Positions 1 through 7,564 of a DNA stretch of 46,571 bases are shown piece by piece. The first letter of the stretch is position 1, and the number at the start of each line of letters is the position of its first letter. This DNA comes from Promethearchaeota archaeon. Lineage in GTDB: Archaea; Asgardarchaeota; Lokiarchaeia; Sigynarchaeales; SOKP01. Where the stretch lies: NCBI GenBank assembly GCA_019058515.1, contig JAHPYY010000034.1, positions 1 to 46,571 on the forward strand, read 5' to 3'. A model generated the notes under the pieces. It made no database searches. It saw only the letters and a list, made by a program, of their open reading frames with translations, and was not told the DNA's origin. Position numbers and translations under genes: made by a program.

Positions 1-55
1 CTCAAGTTTTAATACCAAAAGGAGAATCGATAAGCCAATGGTATTAAAACTTGAG
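1..55. repeat. Fold-back inverted repeat at the left contig end
   Basis: Positions 1-17 (ctcaagttttaatacca) are the exact reverse complement of positions 39-55, around a 21-base centre. Read on the + strand in frame, bases 4-38 encode QVLIPKGESISQ, which looks like the natural continuation of the PEP carboxykinase encoded on the opposite strand (it reaches ...TQVLIP at 39-55). The downstream part of the gene is therefore present here in inverted orientation. This is what a chimeric fold-back at a read or contig end looks like, not a genomic element. Confidence 0.75.
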
Positions 56-347
56 TGTGTTCTTTGTCTCTGGCTTGGTCGTGATATTCCATGTTTACAA
101 AACCATCGTAATGAACAGTATGACCATTCGTGTCAAGCATTAGCTCTTCGTTAATTTCCACTACTTTGGTCTTTACATAATCAATATCTTCTTGTGAATC
201 TGATATAACCATAAGTTTCTCAGGTTTACAAATGTTTACGAATTTTTCTATGATCGAAATGGCTCGCTCGTTGTTTAAATCAATCAACTTTTCAAAATCT
301 AATTGAGACAAGATTCCCTGTTTTACAAAGGATTCTAACATATTCAT
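9..347 (-). CDS. pckG: Phosphoenolpyruvate carboxykinase (GTP), N-terminal fragment
   Basis: GTP-dependent PEP carboxykinase interconverts oxaloacetate and PEP in gluconeogenesis. Only about the first 103 residues are authentic, out of roughly 600 in the family. What is visible is the helical N-terminus, a nucleotide-fold stretch (KLMVISDSQEDIDYVK) and the conserved HYDGFVN...QARDKEHTQVLIP segment, which matches the HxDG and QARD motifs of archaeal GTP-PEPCK. The start is ATG at 347; a second in-frame ATG lies two codons on. The last residues (LAYRFSFWY) and the stop at 9-11 come from the fold-back and are not part of the enzyme. With citrate synthase nearby it suggests central carbon metabolism. 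The family call is from motifs only. Confidence 0.72.
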   Translation of the reverse strand: MNMLESFVKQGILSQLDFEKLIDLNNERAISIIEKFVNICKPEKLMVISDSQEDIDYVKTKVVEINEELMLDTNGHTVHYDGFVNMEYHDQARDKEHTQVLIPLAYRFSFWY

Positions 348-554
348 CGAACTAAGACGGGTAATTCATTTGTACCCAAAATTAATATTGATAAAAAATA
401 TAATTAGAAATCCCTAATAAAATTAAAGAAATCCCAATTCAAAATGTTGAGTTTAAAAACCCATTGAACTTTTTTCAAAATATCATCTAAAATTGCGAGA
501 GTTATTACAGAGAATTAAACGAATCCGATAAATTCTTGAACAGAGAATGTAATT

Positions 555-1520
555 TTAGGTATTAACCTTCAAAGTCACGAATATTGATTCGACCATTTCT
601 TCTAAGATTTCGTAAGACTCCGCCCATAGAAAGAAAATATCCTTTTTAATAGGCAAAATAACCGATTTCCATACTTCAACATATTCTTCTGGTTTTAAAT
701 TTTCAAACTGGATTAGATCGTTTGCTTCTTGTGGAAAATATTCTGATTTTTCAATATCACTTAACTTTACTTTCAACACGGTCGAAGGAAACTCTCTATT
801 AAAAAAGTTTAGTTTGGTTTCCTCAAAAATGTAATTCTCGAGGTCACTATAATATGTTATTATTTCTTTTGTCTGCTTTTTCAACCCCTCCAAAAATAAG
901 TTCAACAAATTTTCGTCATATTCAATTTCGTGTTTAAAGCTAAACACATGAAAACTATTTTCCTTAAGGATTTTTGACAAAGGAGAGTGAAGCATACAAT
1001 CATACACAGTATAATCAAAGGGAGGAACATCTCGCTTAACTAAATAAGACACAATTGACCATCCTTTATCTATTAACGGTTTTAGGTAAGGTTTCACCTT
1101 ATTATCAACCTCGTCGAGATGGTATTCCATTCCTCCTAGGTATATCATGTTAAAATGATCGGAATATTTCTCTATTATTTCTTCGTAGAGACCTATTTCT
1201 TCTTGCTTTTGTATAATTAATTTTTTTAAGTAATCTTCAAATTTTACAGCAATGAAAACGGTAGCTTTTCTCGATCCCCGCGATTGACCAGCTTCTATAA
1301 CGCATCCCATCTTTATTAGTTTTCGCAGGATGGAGTATAAGGTGGTTCTATTTAGAACATGTTCTAGGTTATGATCTAGTTGATACACTGTCTCACCCTT
1401 TTTTCCTTCTTTAATTAAATCAAAATATATTTGAGCTTCGTTATTTCGTAATCCTAGTTTTTTTAAAACATTAATAAAGTGAGGTTTTTTCCCTTCAAAC
1501 GCGGATAATTCCTTTTTCAT
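555..1520 (-). CDS. TrmB-family transcriptional regulator (paralogue 1)
   Basis: 321-residue TrmB-like regulator. Residues about 15-80 form a winged helix, with a recognition region (RTTLYSILRKLIKMGCVIEA) followed by a basic wing (RGSRKATVF). A short coiled helix leads to a C-terminal sensor-like region of about 200 residues that lacks the obvious sugar-binding signatures of classical TrmB. The closing block ILPIKKDIFFLWAESYEILE is nearly identical to that of the regulator at 8297-9184, so the two are paralogues. The ATG at 1520 is the plausible start. The gene is divergent from a DtxR-type regulator across a short gap holding two palindromic elements that recur at the other TrmB locus. The effector cannot be read from the sequence. 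Confidence 0.8.
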   Translation of the reverse strand: MKKELSAFEGKKPHFINVLKKLGLRNNEAQIYFDLIKEGKKGETVYQLDHNLEHVLNRTTLYSILRKLIKMGCVIEAGQSRGSRKATVFIAVKFEDYLKKLIIQKQEEIGLYEEIIEKYSDHFNMIYLGGMEYHLDEVDNKVKPYLKPLIDKGWSIVSYLVKRDVPPFDYTVYDCMLHSPLSKILKENSFHVFSFKHEIEYDENLLNLFLEGLKKQTKEIITYYSDLENYIFEETKLNFFNREFPSTVLKVKLSDIEKSEYFPQEANDLIQFENLKPEEYVEVWKSVILPIKKDIFFLWAESYEILEEMVESIFVTLKVNT

Positions 1521-1551
1521 TAATTACTAGTTAATTTCATTATATATAAAT

Positions 1552-1608
1552 GTGTTGAAGTGTCATCAACAGTCACAACATTTATATATGTTGAACTGTT
1601 ATAGTCAC
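1552..1608. promoter_or_regulatory. Putative operator and + strand core promoter between TrmB and DtxR genes
   Basis: Contains TGTTGA-7 nt-TCAACA (1553-1571) and CAACAT-ttatat-ATGTTG (1576-1593); the second surrounds the likely TATA box TTTATATAT (1581-1589) of the DtxR gene. It continues as GTTGAACTGTTATAGTCAC. The same combination, TTTATAT then GTTGA then GTCAC, appears at 9243-9269 in front of another gene divergent from a TrmB paralogue. Binding by TrmB, DtxR or both is an inference. Confidence 0.5.
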
Positions 1609-1629
1609 TTAAAACAACTCGTAATTATA

Positions 1630-2010
1630 ATGCAAGTATCCCACGAGAATTATTTGAAGGCAATCTATATTATTTCTAGGAAAAATCGTGGAGGATGGGT
1701 TTCAAACTCTGAAATTGCAAGCTTTTTGGACATCAAACCACCTTCAGTAACAGATATGCTACACAAATTAAAAAAAAAAGGGTTGATTAACTGGCAACCC
1801 AGAAAAATGCTAAGATTAACAAAAAAAGGCTTATTACAAGCAAAATATATTTACAAAAATTACCTTTCTTTAAAGAATTTCTTTCATTATGTGTTAAAAA
1901 TGAATAACGATTCGGATGTAGGGGATATTTGCTGTAAAATCGAACATCATATACCTATGAGCGTAATTCAAGCGTTAAATACCTTTACAAAAAAAGCGAC
2001 AACAACATAA
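1630..2010 (+). CDS. DtxR/MntR-type metal-dependent regulator
   Basis: 126-residue iron- or manganese-dependent repressor of the DtxR/MntR family. The N-terminal winged helix is typical: SHENYLKAIYII, SNSEIASFLDIKPPSVTDML and a lysine-rich wing. The dimerisation half keeps a CxxEH pattern (CKIEHH), which matches the Cys-Glu-His metal ligands of DtxR/IdeR rather than the Glu of MntR. There is no C-terminal SH3-like or FeoA domain. An upstream in-frame ATG at 1552 lies inside the promoter elements, so ATG 1630 is chosen; it begins exactly at the family N-terminus (MQVSHENYLKAIY). A small membrane-protein frame follows 19 nt downstream. Confidence 0.82.
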   Translation: MQVSHENYLKAIYIISRKNRGGWVSNSEIASFLDIKPPSVTDMLHKLKKKGLINWQPRKMLRLTKKGLLQAKYIYKNYLSLKNFFHYVLKMNNDSDVGDICCKIEHHIPMSVIQALNTFTKKATTT

Positions 2011-2029
2011 AAAAGAGGGATATGTAAAA

Positions 2030-2227
2030 TTGGTACTGTTCATTTTGGATGTAACCTTTGGTTTGCTGATAATTATTTCGGGAATATCTTTGATCATAGG
2101 ATTACGCCACAAATTGGTGAACTTTTCGTTTCATATGTTTATGATCGAACTTGTAGTGTTGCTTTCAAGGAGAAGAACCATGCGAAAACTAATTAAAACA
2201 GAAAAGTCTGAATCACCTATTAATTAA
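2030..2227 (+). CDS. Small membrane protein downstream of DtxR
   Basis: 65-residue frame starting at TTG, with gaggga (2015-2020) nine bases upstream as a possible ribosome binding site. Residues 2-23 form a strong hydrophobic helix (FGLLIIISGISLIIGL), a second hydrophobic stretch follows at about 32-46, and the tail is strongly basic (SRRRTMRKLIK). It probably lies in the inner membrane with its basic tail in the cytoplasm. The 19-nt distance from the metal regulator suggests co-transcription. No family is recognised and the existence of the protein is uncertain. Confidence 0.35.
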   Translation: MVLFILDVTFGLLIIISGISLIIGLRHKLVNFSFHMFMIELVVLLSRRRTMRKLIKTEKSESPIN

Positions 2228-2296
2228 ATAATTTTTAAACCTATTCTAGATACTCCTTTTATTATAAGTTGAAGAATTGTTCCTTGGGAAATTAAA

Positions 2297-2800
2297 ATGC
2301 GAGTTGTTGATAAAAGCACACACATTATTAGAGTAGCAACGGAAACAGATAATAAGAAAATCATGGAAATATATAATTATTACGCAGAAAACGAATATGC
2401 GGTTTATGCTAATCATAAAGTAGAGTCTGATTTTATTGTGAGATCGAAAGACGAAGCAGTATCTTTCTACATATTAGAAGTAGAGTCTAAAGTGGTTGGA
2501 TTTTGTCGGTTAAAGTCGTATTTACCCTTCGAAAATTTTAAGCAAGTTGGTGTGCTTACATACTTCATTATGCCAGAATACACTCACAAAGGTTATGGGT
2601 CAGAGTTATACAAACAATTAGAAAATGACGCAAAAAAACACGGTATGAGAACATTATTGGTTCACGCTTCCTCTCTTAATAATGCAAGCATTAAATTTCA
2701 CGAAAAACAAGGATTTAAAGAATGTGGTCGATTCAAAACTGTGGCTCAGAAGTTTGGAGAGTATTTTGACATCGTTTGGATGCAGAAATTTCTCAAGTAG
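2297..2800 (+). CDS. GNAT N-acetyltransferase, phosphinothricin acetyltransferase-like
   Basis: 167-residue acetyl-CoA-dependent N-acetyltransferase. The order of elements fits the PAT/YncA branch: an N-terminal IRVATETDNKKIMEIYNYY, a central strand (VLTYFIMPEYTHKGYGSELY) carrying the acetyl-CoA pyrophosphate loop (HKGYG, an R/QxxGxG variant), then LLVHASSLNNASIKFHEKQGF with the usual Asn and the KxGF end of motif B. The substrate is unknown; family members act on amino-acid-like amines such as phosphinothricin or methionine sulfone. Start ATG 2297, with no strong Shine-Dalgarno sequence. It stands alone between a regulator pair and the convergent creatininase gene. Confidence 0.85.
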   Translation: MRVVDKSTHIIRVATETDNKKIMEIYNYYAENEYAVYANHKVESDFIVRSKDEAVSFYILEVESKVVGFCRLKSYLPFENFKQVGVLTYFIMPEYTHKGYGSELYKQLENDAKKHGMRTLLVHASSLNNASIKFHEKQGFKECGRFKTVAQKFGEYFDIVWMQKFLK

Positions 2801-2839
2801 CTATTCTTTATCGCATCAGAAGGTTGAGATTTGCGTGAT

Positions 2840-3640
2840 TTATTTACTGTTCGGATATTTATAAGTTGGATCGTACTTTTTTCGTTTACCGAAGAAATTC
2901 AACCACTTTAGGTATTCGATTGCTCCTTTTTTGCTCTCTATTCCATAAATTTCAAAAATTCCAGCAAAACCTTTCTTTTCATTCCTAGCAACCCTAAATC
3001 CTTTGTAAATTTCTGTAAAAGGGGATAAGGAGGATGTTTCTTGAACTTTTTCGATAGCATTAGTTAATCTCAGTATAATTTCGTTTAGAATCCGCTCGCC
3101 TTTTTCTTTTGAAGCAAATCTCTTTGGATCTTTTCCTAAAATACCGTGTCTTCTTGCTCTTTCTGGAAAATTTAAGTTTTTTGGAATTAACTCTAACCTT
3201 ACGAAGGAAGGGTTAATTGCCGTCATAATAGAAGTCTCCCATTCTGCCGCGTGATCTCCAAAATAACCCATATCAGCCACAAGTGTTTGCTCAGGGATAC
3301 CTATAGCAAAGCAGTCATCGTGTTTTCTCGAAGCATGTACAGCCGCGTTTCTCACATTCTTTATTTGAGCTTTTGGATAATGACCTGTGAGAAACACTAG
3401 TATTTTAAAACCCATTTTGCAGAGTTGTTTAGCAAGTGATCTGGTCATGTGTTTGTACGAGCGTTTTTTAAACGAAAATGTATAGGGAAATTTCATAGTA
3501 TGGAACGCCCCGTAATTAACGCAAGGAAAGAGGACACCTCCGGTAATTTCGGCGCACTTTCGACAAATATAGGTCGCTTTAAGACTATCCACGCCGAGTA
3601 GGTTGTGTTCTCCGTGCCATTCTAAAGCTCCAAATGGAAC
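2840..3640 (-). pseudogene. Creatininase-family hydrolase with its N-terminus behind an in-frame amber codon
   Basis: Metal-dependent amidohydrolase of the creatininase/creatinine amidohydrolase fold. The first conventional start (GTG at 3592) would give 250 residues and lose the metal site. In the same frame the sequence continues upstream as VPFGALEWHGEHNLLG, the conserved strand that supplies the Glu-x-His and Asp ligands (Asp falls in GVDSLKA). Directly before its GTT codon (3638-3640) is a TAG at 3641-3643, and no ATG, GTG or TTG lies between. The remaining metal and active-site motifs are intact: LTGHYP for the usual NGHxxN, and GDHAAEWETS with its Glu. The gene may be inactivated by one substitution, may start at an unusual codon, or may contain an assembly error. 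Confidence 0.65.
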
Positions 3641-3643
3641 CTA

Positions 3644-3947
3644 CACTTGAGTGGAATGTTTTATTCTAAAGTAAAGTTTTGAGGAAATTTCTTATAAACC
3701 TTTTCTTTAACCTAAAAAAATCATGACTATTAAATGGGTTGAAAAATATTCAACAAAAATGGCTAAATGGATTCAAAACATTTAAGTCTTCTTGTGAATG
3801 TTCAATTTTAAAATAGAATTCTAAAGATTTATTCATAATTGCAAAAGTTTTTTAGTGATCCATTCAAATAAAGTGTATAATTCAATATCATTTTTCAATC
3901 AATTTTCTTAATCATCCATATCTTCAAGAATATCAAAGAAAATATCC
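3644..3947. other. Divergent intergenic region before citrate synthase
   Basis: About 300 bases between the minus-strand creatininase gene and the plus-strand citrate synthase. On the minus strand TTTATAAG (complement of 3691-3698) is a good TATA box for the creatininase gene. No longer reading frame is convincing; a 20-codon frame at 3723-3785 is noted elsewhere and not called. The last 60 bases before the citrate synthase ATG are AT-rich without a strong Shine-Dalgarno sequence. Confidence 0.5.
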
Positions 3948-5216
3948 ATGAAAGGCGATAATAGACTAATTTCTGAGGATTATAAGGAAATTCCGGAGAA
4001 TATTTCTCAAGTAGATAATAGTGTGATAAAAAAAGGTTTAGTAGGGGTTTATATTGATACGACTTTAATTTCACACATTGATGGAATTAATGGCAAGTTA
4101 TATTATCGTGGATATCCCATAAGTACATTGGTTAAACACTCGAATTTTGAAGAAGTATCGTATTTACTTATTTATGGGCATTTACCATCAGAAAGCGAGT
4201 TGAACTCTTATAAGAATCTTCTTATTTCCGAAAGAAATATACCTAACAACATTTTAGCGATTTTAAAAAGTTTTCCTCGAAATACTACTCGCATTGAGCT
4301 ATTAAGAACGGCTATTTCTGCATTATCCCTTTACGATCCAGACGATTACAACTATACTGAGGAAGCAAACATTCGCAAGGGACTAAGAATAATGGCTAAA
4401 ATGCCAACTATTATCGCATTTTCTCACAGAATTCAACAAAATTTACCCCTTGTGGAACCTTCTGATACGCTTTCGCACTCAGCTAATTACTACTATATGA
4501 TGACGGGTAAAAAACCAAGTAAAGAGTTTGAGGAGGCATTTGATAAAGTTTTAATTTGTCATGCTGACCATTCTATAAACGCGTCTACTCTTTCTTGCAG
4601 AGTGACTGTGTCTAGCTTATCAGACTTATATAGTGGAATAACCAGCGCTATTGGAACTTTAAGAGGACCTCTACACGGTGGAGCAAACGAAGCCGTAATG
4701 AAATATATGTTCGAGGAAATTAAAACAAAAGATAATGTTATTCCATGGGCAGAAGCTAAACTAAAAAATAAAGAAAAAATTATAGGTTTTGGCCACCGAG
4801 TATATAATACATGGGACCCAAGAGGATTGATAATGAAGGAAATGGCGAGAAAACTTTGGGTTCAGTATAAAAACGGTGAAAAAATTGATAGGATAGATTC
4901 AACACCTTCTCTTGAATATCAACACGATCACTCAAAAGTAGATTATATATACGAAATGACCGAAATTCTTACTGATTATGTAATCAAAAAAAAAGGAATT
5001 TATCCAAATGTAGATTTATATTCGGCAGCTTTATTACATATATTAGGAATTCCTGTCGCTGCTTTTACCCCTTTATTTGCGGCAGCAAGGTGTGCAGGAT
5101 GGGTTGCTCATGCTATTGAACAACTAAGAAATAACAAACTGATCAGACCAAGGCTCAAATATGTAGGTTTATTAGATCTAGAATATCGTCAAATTTTCGA
5201 GAGGAGTAAATATTAA
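3948..5216 (+). CDS. Citrate synthase (or 2-methylcitrate synthase)
   Basis: 422-residue citrate synthase-superfamily enzyme, condensing acetyl-CoA (or propionyl-CoA) with oxaloacetate. It has IDGINGKLYYRGYPI near the N-terminus, CHADHSINASTLSCRV, GTLRGPLHGGANEAVM with the oxaloacetate-binding His, GFGHRVYNTWDPRG with the second catalytic His, and YPNVDLYSA with the catalytic Asp. All three catalytic residues are present. An insertion between GEKIDRIDSTPSLEY and the conserved helix makes it somewhat longer than the 370-380 residues usual in archaea. Citrate versus methylcitrate specificity cannot be decided here. Start ATG 3948; the gene is a single transcription unit converging on the C25 protease. 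Confidence 0.93.
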   Translation: MKGDNRLISEDYKEIPENISQVDNSVIKKGLVGVYIDTTLISHIDGINGKLYYRGYPISTLVKHSNFEEVSYLLIYGHLPSESELNSYKNLLISERNIPNNILAILKSFPRNTTRIELLRTAISALSLYDPDDYNYTEEANIRKGLRIMAKMPTIIAFSHRIQQNLPLVEPSDTLSHSANYYYMMTGKKPSKEFEEAFDKVLICHADHSINASTLSCRVTVSSLSDLYSGITSAIGTLRGPLHGGANEAVMKYMFEEIKTKDNVIPWAEAKLKNKEKIIGFGHRVYNTWDPRGLIMKEMARKLWVQYKNGEKIDRIDSTPSLEYQHDHSKVDYIYEMTEILTDYVIKKKGIYPNVDLYSAALLHILGIPVAAFTPLFAAARCAGWVAHAIEQLRNNKLIRPRLKYVGLLDLEYRQIFERSKY

Positions 5217-5251
5217 TATCTTAAAAAGAAAAAGAGTTTTAGGCGGAAAAA

Positions 5252-6883
5252 TTAAGAATAATCGGGGAAATTATCTAAAGGGTTGCTTGCTAGTTGTTGA
5301 TAGCAAAGATACCCATTTTTAGAGAGGGTTAGAGTAAGATCATTTAATTCAGTCATTGACAGTTCAAATGATAACTTTCCATTTTCATCAGTGAATCCTT
5401 CCCAATAATAGGTTGAATTCATTAGTGTTATTACGACATTTTCTATAGGTTGACTGTCGCTTGTCACTTTTATGTGTATCCCGCTCTCATTAGATGAGAT
5501 AATGGGATTTAATTGCGAGGGAATCGAAGTCCATATAGGAACTTCGGGATCGCCTAATAAGTTAAACTGGACTAACCCTTGGATGTTTTTATTATCATCT
5601 AAACCATTCAAATTGACATAATCTTCTACAAAATCACCTTTAGCAAGAGAAAACGCTTTTCCTGGTTGATTTACCCCATTATTGAAGAATTGAGTGAAAA
5701 AGCGAGTGTATAATCCCTGAGCCATCCAACCACCGTGTTCTCTTTCGTACCACTCGGCGTCGTAATTTGCACTCCGAGAACTTGCTATACATCCAATTCC
5801 ACAAGTTTGAAGGATATATTCAGATAAACTCATGCCAGAATAGTCAAAGTTCCCAGTTTCACAGGCACTAAGAAAAAACAACCCATTTTTGCCATTGGAA
5901 TCGATTTCTGAATGAGTATCTATATAAATTATAGTTCTAGCTAAATCCTCCTCCACATCAAACATTTTATCTCCATCCTGATCAACATTAAAGAACATTC
6001 GAGCCATACCTGTAGTTAATCCGTGCGAATCTAATAGAGTAACCGATGCCCCGGAAGATAAAACATTTTGAATGTTCACTTCATTTAAAGCTATGTCGCA
6101 ATAGTATTTAGAAGGAGTGATACCTTCAACTTCTGCTAAAATCGTAGAACTCCACTTAGAAGGAAGGATATTTGCTGTTACCCAATTCATAACCCGATTA
6201 GCGTCAAATTCAATTACATCCTCATCGTCGAGAATAGAATTACCGTTCAAATCGTATGTGAAATGAGCAAATGCCCCCCCAAATACGGCGTGAGACATCC
6301 AAGACCCTACTGGAGGATTTTTTTCGTAATTCAATAACCGAGTTACAAGAAGTTCTAATTCTTCAGCATTTTCAGCGGGTAAACGCCCTAAGTTTACATC
6401 TAAGTCCCAATCAAGAGGATCTTTTAATAAGGCATAATTATCGGGATTTAAGTTCCAATTATCATCTAGGTTTGCATAATAGTGGTCGCAAACATAAAAG
6501 TTATTATTGAATTTTATTAGTCGCGTGGGTACATACTCTTTGTTTCCTGCTAATAAAACCCAACTAGTATCTTTTTCTTCGTGGAAAGAATTAATGCAAT
6601 TACGAATACTATCTTGATCGTCCTCTCCATCAAAATTTTGAGTGATTTCTTCAACAGTAACAATCGCAGTAGTCAATCCTTTTTGCTGTTTCCAAATTGC
6701 AAGTGGTTCGACATATGAAACTAAGGAATCAGCAGTTATTATCAAGTAATCCACAGAGTCTTGATTTGAACCTATACCAATCTTCTTGGGTATTAAGGTC
6801 GAAATATAATAAATTCCAAACGAGGAAACAGTAATCCCGACTATTAAAATTCCAATTATTCCAATGTATAGTTTTTTTTTCAT
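5252..6883 (-). CDS. Secreted gingipain-like C25 cysteine peptidase
   Basis: 543 residues. An N-terminal hydrophobic helix (about 6-29, after KKK) acts as signal peptide or signal anchor, so the enzyme works outside the cell. The caspase-like core of peptidase family C25 follows: YLIITADSLV, WVLLAGNKEYVPT, DVNLGRLPA, then SHGL with the catalytic His near 287 and LSACETGNFD with the catalytic Cys near 341. Two calcium-binding loops of EF-hand/dockerin pattern (residues about 211-222, DLNGNSILDD, and 301-312, DQDGDKMFDV) are inserted in the catalytic domain. Residues 460-535 look like a carboxypeptidase-regulatory or Ig-type beta domain (PIENVVITL...FTDENGKLSF). There is no C-terminal anchor. 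Start ATG 6883. A TATA box (TTTATAAG, complement of about 6939-6946) and a 10-bp palindrome lie upstream. Confidence 0.85.
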   Translation of the reverse strand: MKKKLYIGIIGILIVGITVSSFGIYYISTLIPKKIGIGSNQDSVDYLIITADSLVSYVEPLAIWKQQKGLTTAIVTVEEITQNFDGEDDQDSIRNCINSFHEEKDTSWVLLAGNKEYVPTRLIKFNNNFYVCDHYYANLDDNWNLNPDNYALLKDPLDWDLDVNLGRLPAENAEELELLVTRLLNYEKNPPVGSWMSHAVFGGAFAHFTYDLNGNSILDDEDVIEFDANRVMNWVTANILPSKWSSTILAEVEGITPSKYYCDIALNEVNIQNVLSSGASVTLLDSHGLTTGMARMFFNVDQDGDKMFDVEEDLARTIIYIDTHSEIDSNGKNGLFFLSACETGNFDYSGMSLSEYILQTCGIGCIASSRSANYDAEWYEREHGGWMAQGLYTRFFTQFFNNGVNQPGKAFSLAKGDFVEDYVNLNGLDDNKNIQGLVQFNLLGDPEVPIWTSIPSQLNPIISSNESGIHIKVTSDSQPIENVVITLMNSTYYWEGFTDENGKLSFELSMTELNDLTLTLSKNGYLCYQQLASNPLDNFPDYS

Positions 6884-6960
6884 TTTTATTCTATTTCTTT
6901 CAAATATCTTTTATATCTTTTATTAGTTCAATGTATACTTATAAACATAATGTAATATGC

Positions 6961-6984
6961 TTTTAAACGGCGTTCCGTTTAAAA
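6961..6984. promoter_or_regulatory. Perfect 10-bp palindrome upstream of the C25 protease
   Basis: ttttaaacgg-cgtt-ccgtttaaaa is a perfect inverted repeat with a four-base centre. It lies 78 bp before the protease start, about 15 bp upstream of its likely TATA box, and 131 bp beyond the stop of the roadblock gene. The position suits an operator for the protease; the U-rich stem end would also allow a weak terminator. No second copy was noticed in the window. Confidence 0.45.
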
Positions 6985-7114
6985 ATCGAAATAGAAAATG
7001 GGAAATTATGTTTGATCTTTTTTCTTACTAGTAGACTTCCAATATAATAGCATTTATGAGGAAGAAATGTCTTTCTAACAATAATTAATAGTCCATAAAC
7101 CTTAGAAATAATAC

Positions 7115-7507
7115 TTATATTATTTTTGCGAGTTTCTCACAGATTCTATTACATTCCAAAAAAATGAAACCCAATTTCGCTTTTTTTGACGCTGTAATCG
7201 CAAGCACGGCATTATTCCTTACCTTGAAGACGATAAAATATTGATCTGAACTCTGAATACAAATTTGCTCCAAATCCTCTAATTTCATTGTATGAATCGC
7301 TCTTTCAGCTAACGACAGAATTGTTGCAGTAACAGCCGCAATGCGATCGTCGTCTATACCTTTCGGCAGTATCGATTCAATAGGGATTCCTTCACATGAT
7401 ACAATCGCAATGGAATTTACATATGGAATGGTCGTTCTTATTCCCCATAATGTTTCAATTAAATTTTCGGATTTATTATCCAATCTTTGAATGTTTCCTT
7501 CAATCAT
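7115..7507 (-). CDS. Roadblock/LC7 domain protein
   Basis: 130-residue single-domain roadblock/LC7 (MglB-like) protein, a small alpha-beta scaffold that in other systems dimerises and binds or regulates small GTPases. It shows the typical strand and turn AIVSCEGIPIESILP, a central helix DDRIAAVTATILSLAERAIH, then YFIVFKVRNNAVLAITA and a C-terminal helix with two Cys. Start ATG 7507. It follows the HTH-roadblock gene by 57 nt on the same strand, probably as one operon. Its two homologous partners in the window are that neighbour and, more distantly, the roadblock half of the Rag-like GTPase. Confidence 0.85.
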   Translation of the reverse strand: MIEGNIQRLDNKSENLIETLWGIRTTIPYVNSIAIVSCEGIPIESILPKGIDDDRIAAVTATILSLAERAIHTMKLEDLEQICIQSSDQYFIVFKVRNNAVLAITASKKAKLGFIFLECNRICEKLAKII

Positions 7508-7564
7508 TATATCTACACTATTTTTGAATACTCCGTTCGTTAGATTCTTTAAGGCTAAAAAAAA

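Noticed and set aside
1552..1629. N-terminal extension of the DtxR regulator from ATG 1552
   Set aside because: Lies within the palindromic promoter elements and adds sequence not found in the family; ATG 1630 fits.
3641..3643. UAG as pyrrolysine in the creatininase gene
   Set aside because: TAG is used as an ordinary stop elsewhere (for example trmI and the GNAT gene at 2800), and no pyl gene is in the window; kept only as an outside option.
3723..3785. 20-codon frame from ATG 3723 about 25 bases after a TATA-like sequence
   Set aside because: Could be a leaderless mini-gene but is too short to support; likely chance in AT-rich DNA.
7080..7114. Terminator after the roadblock gene
   Set aside because: Only AT-rich sequence without a defined stem; no support.
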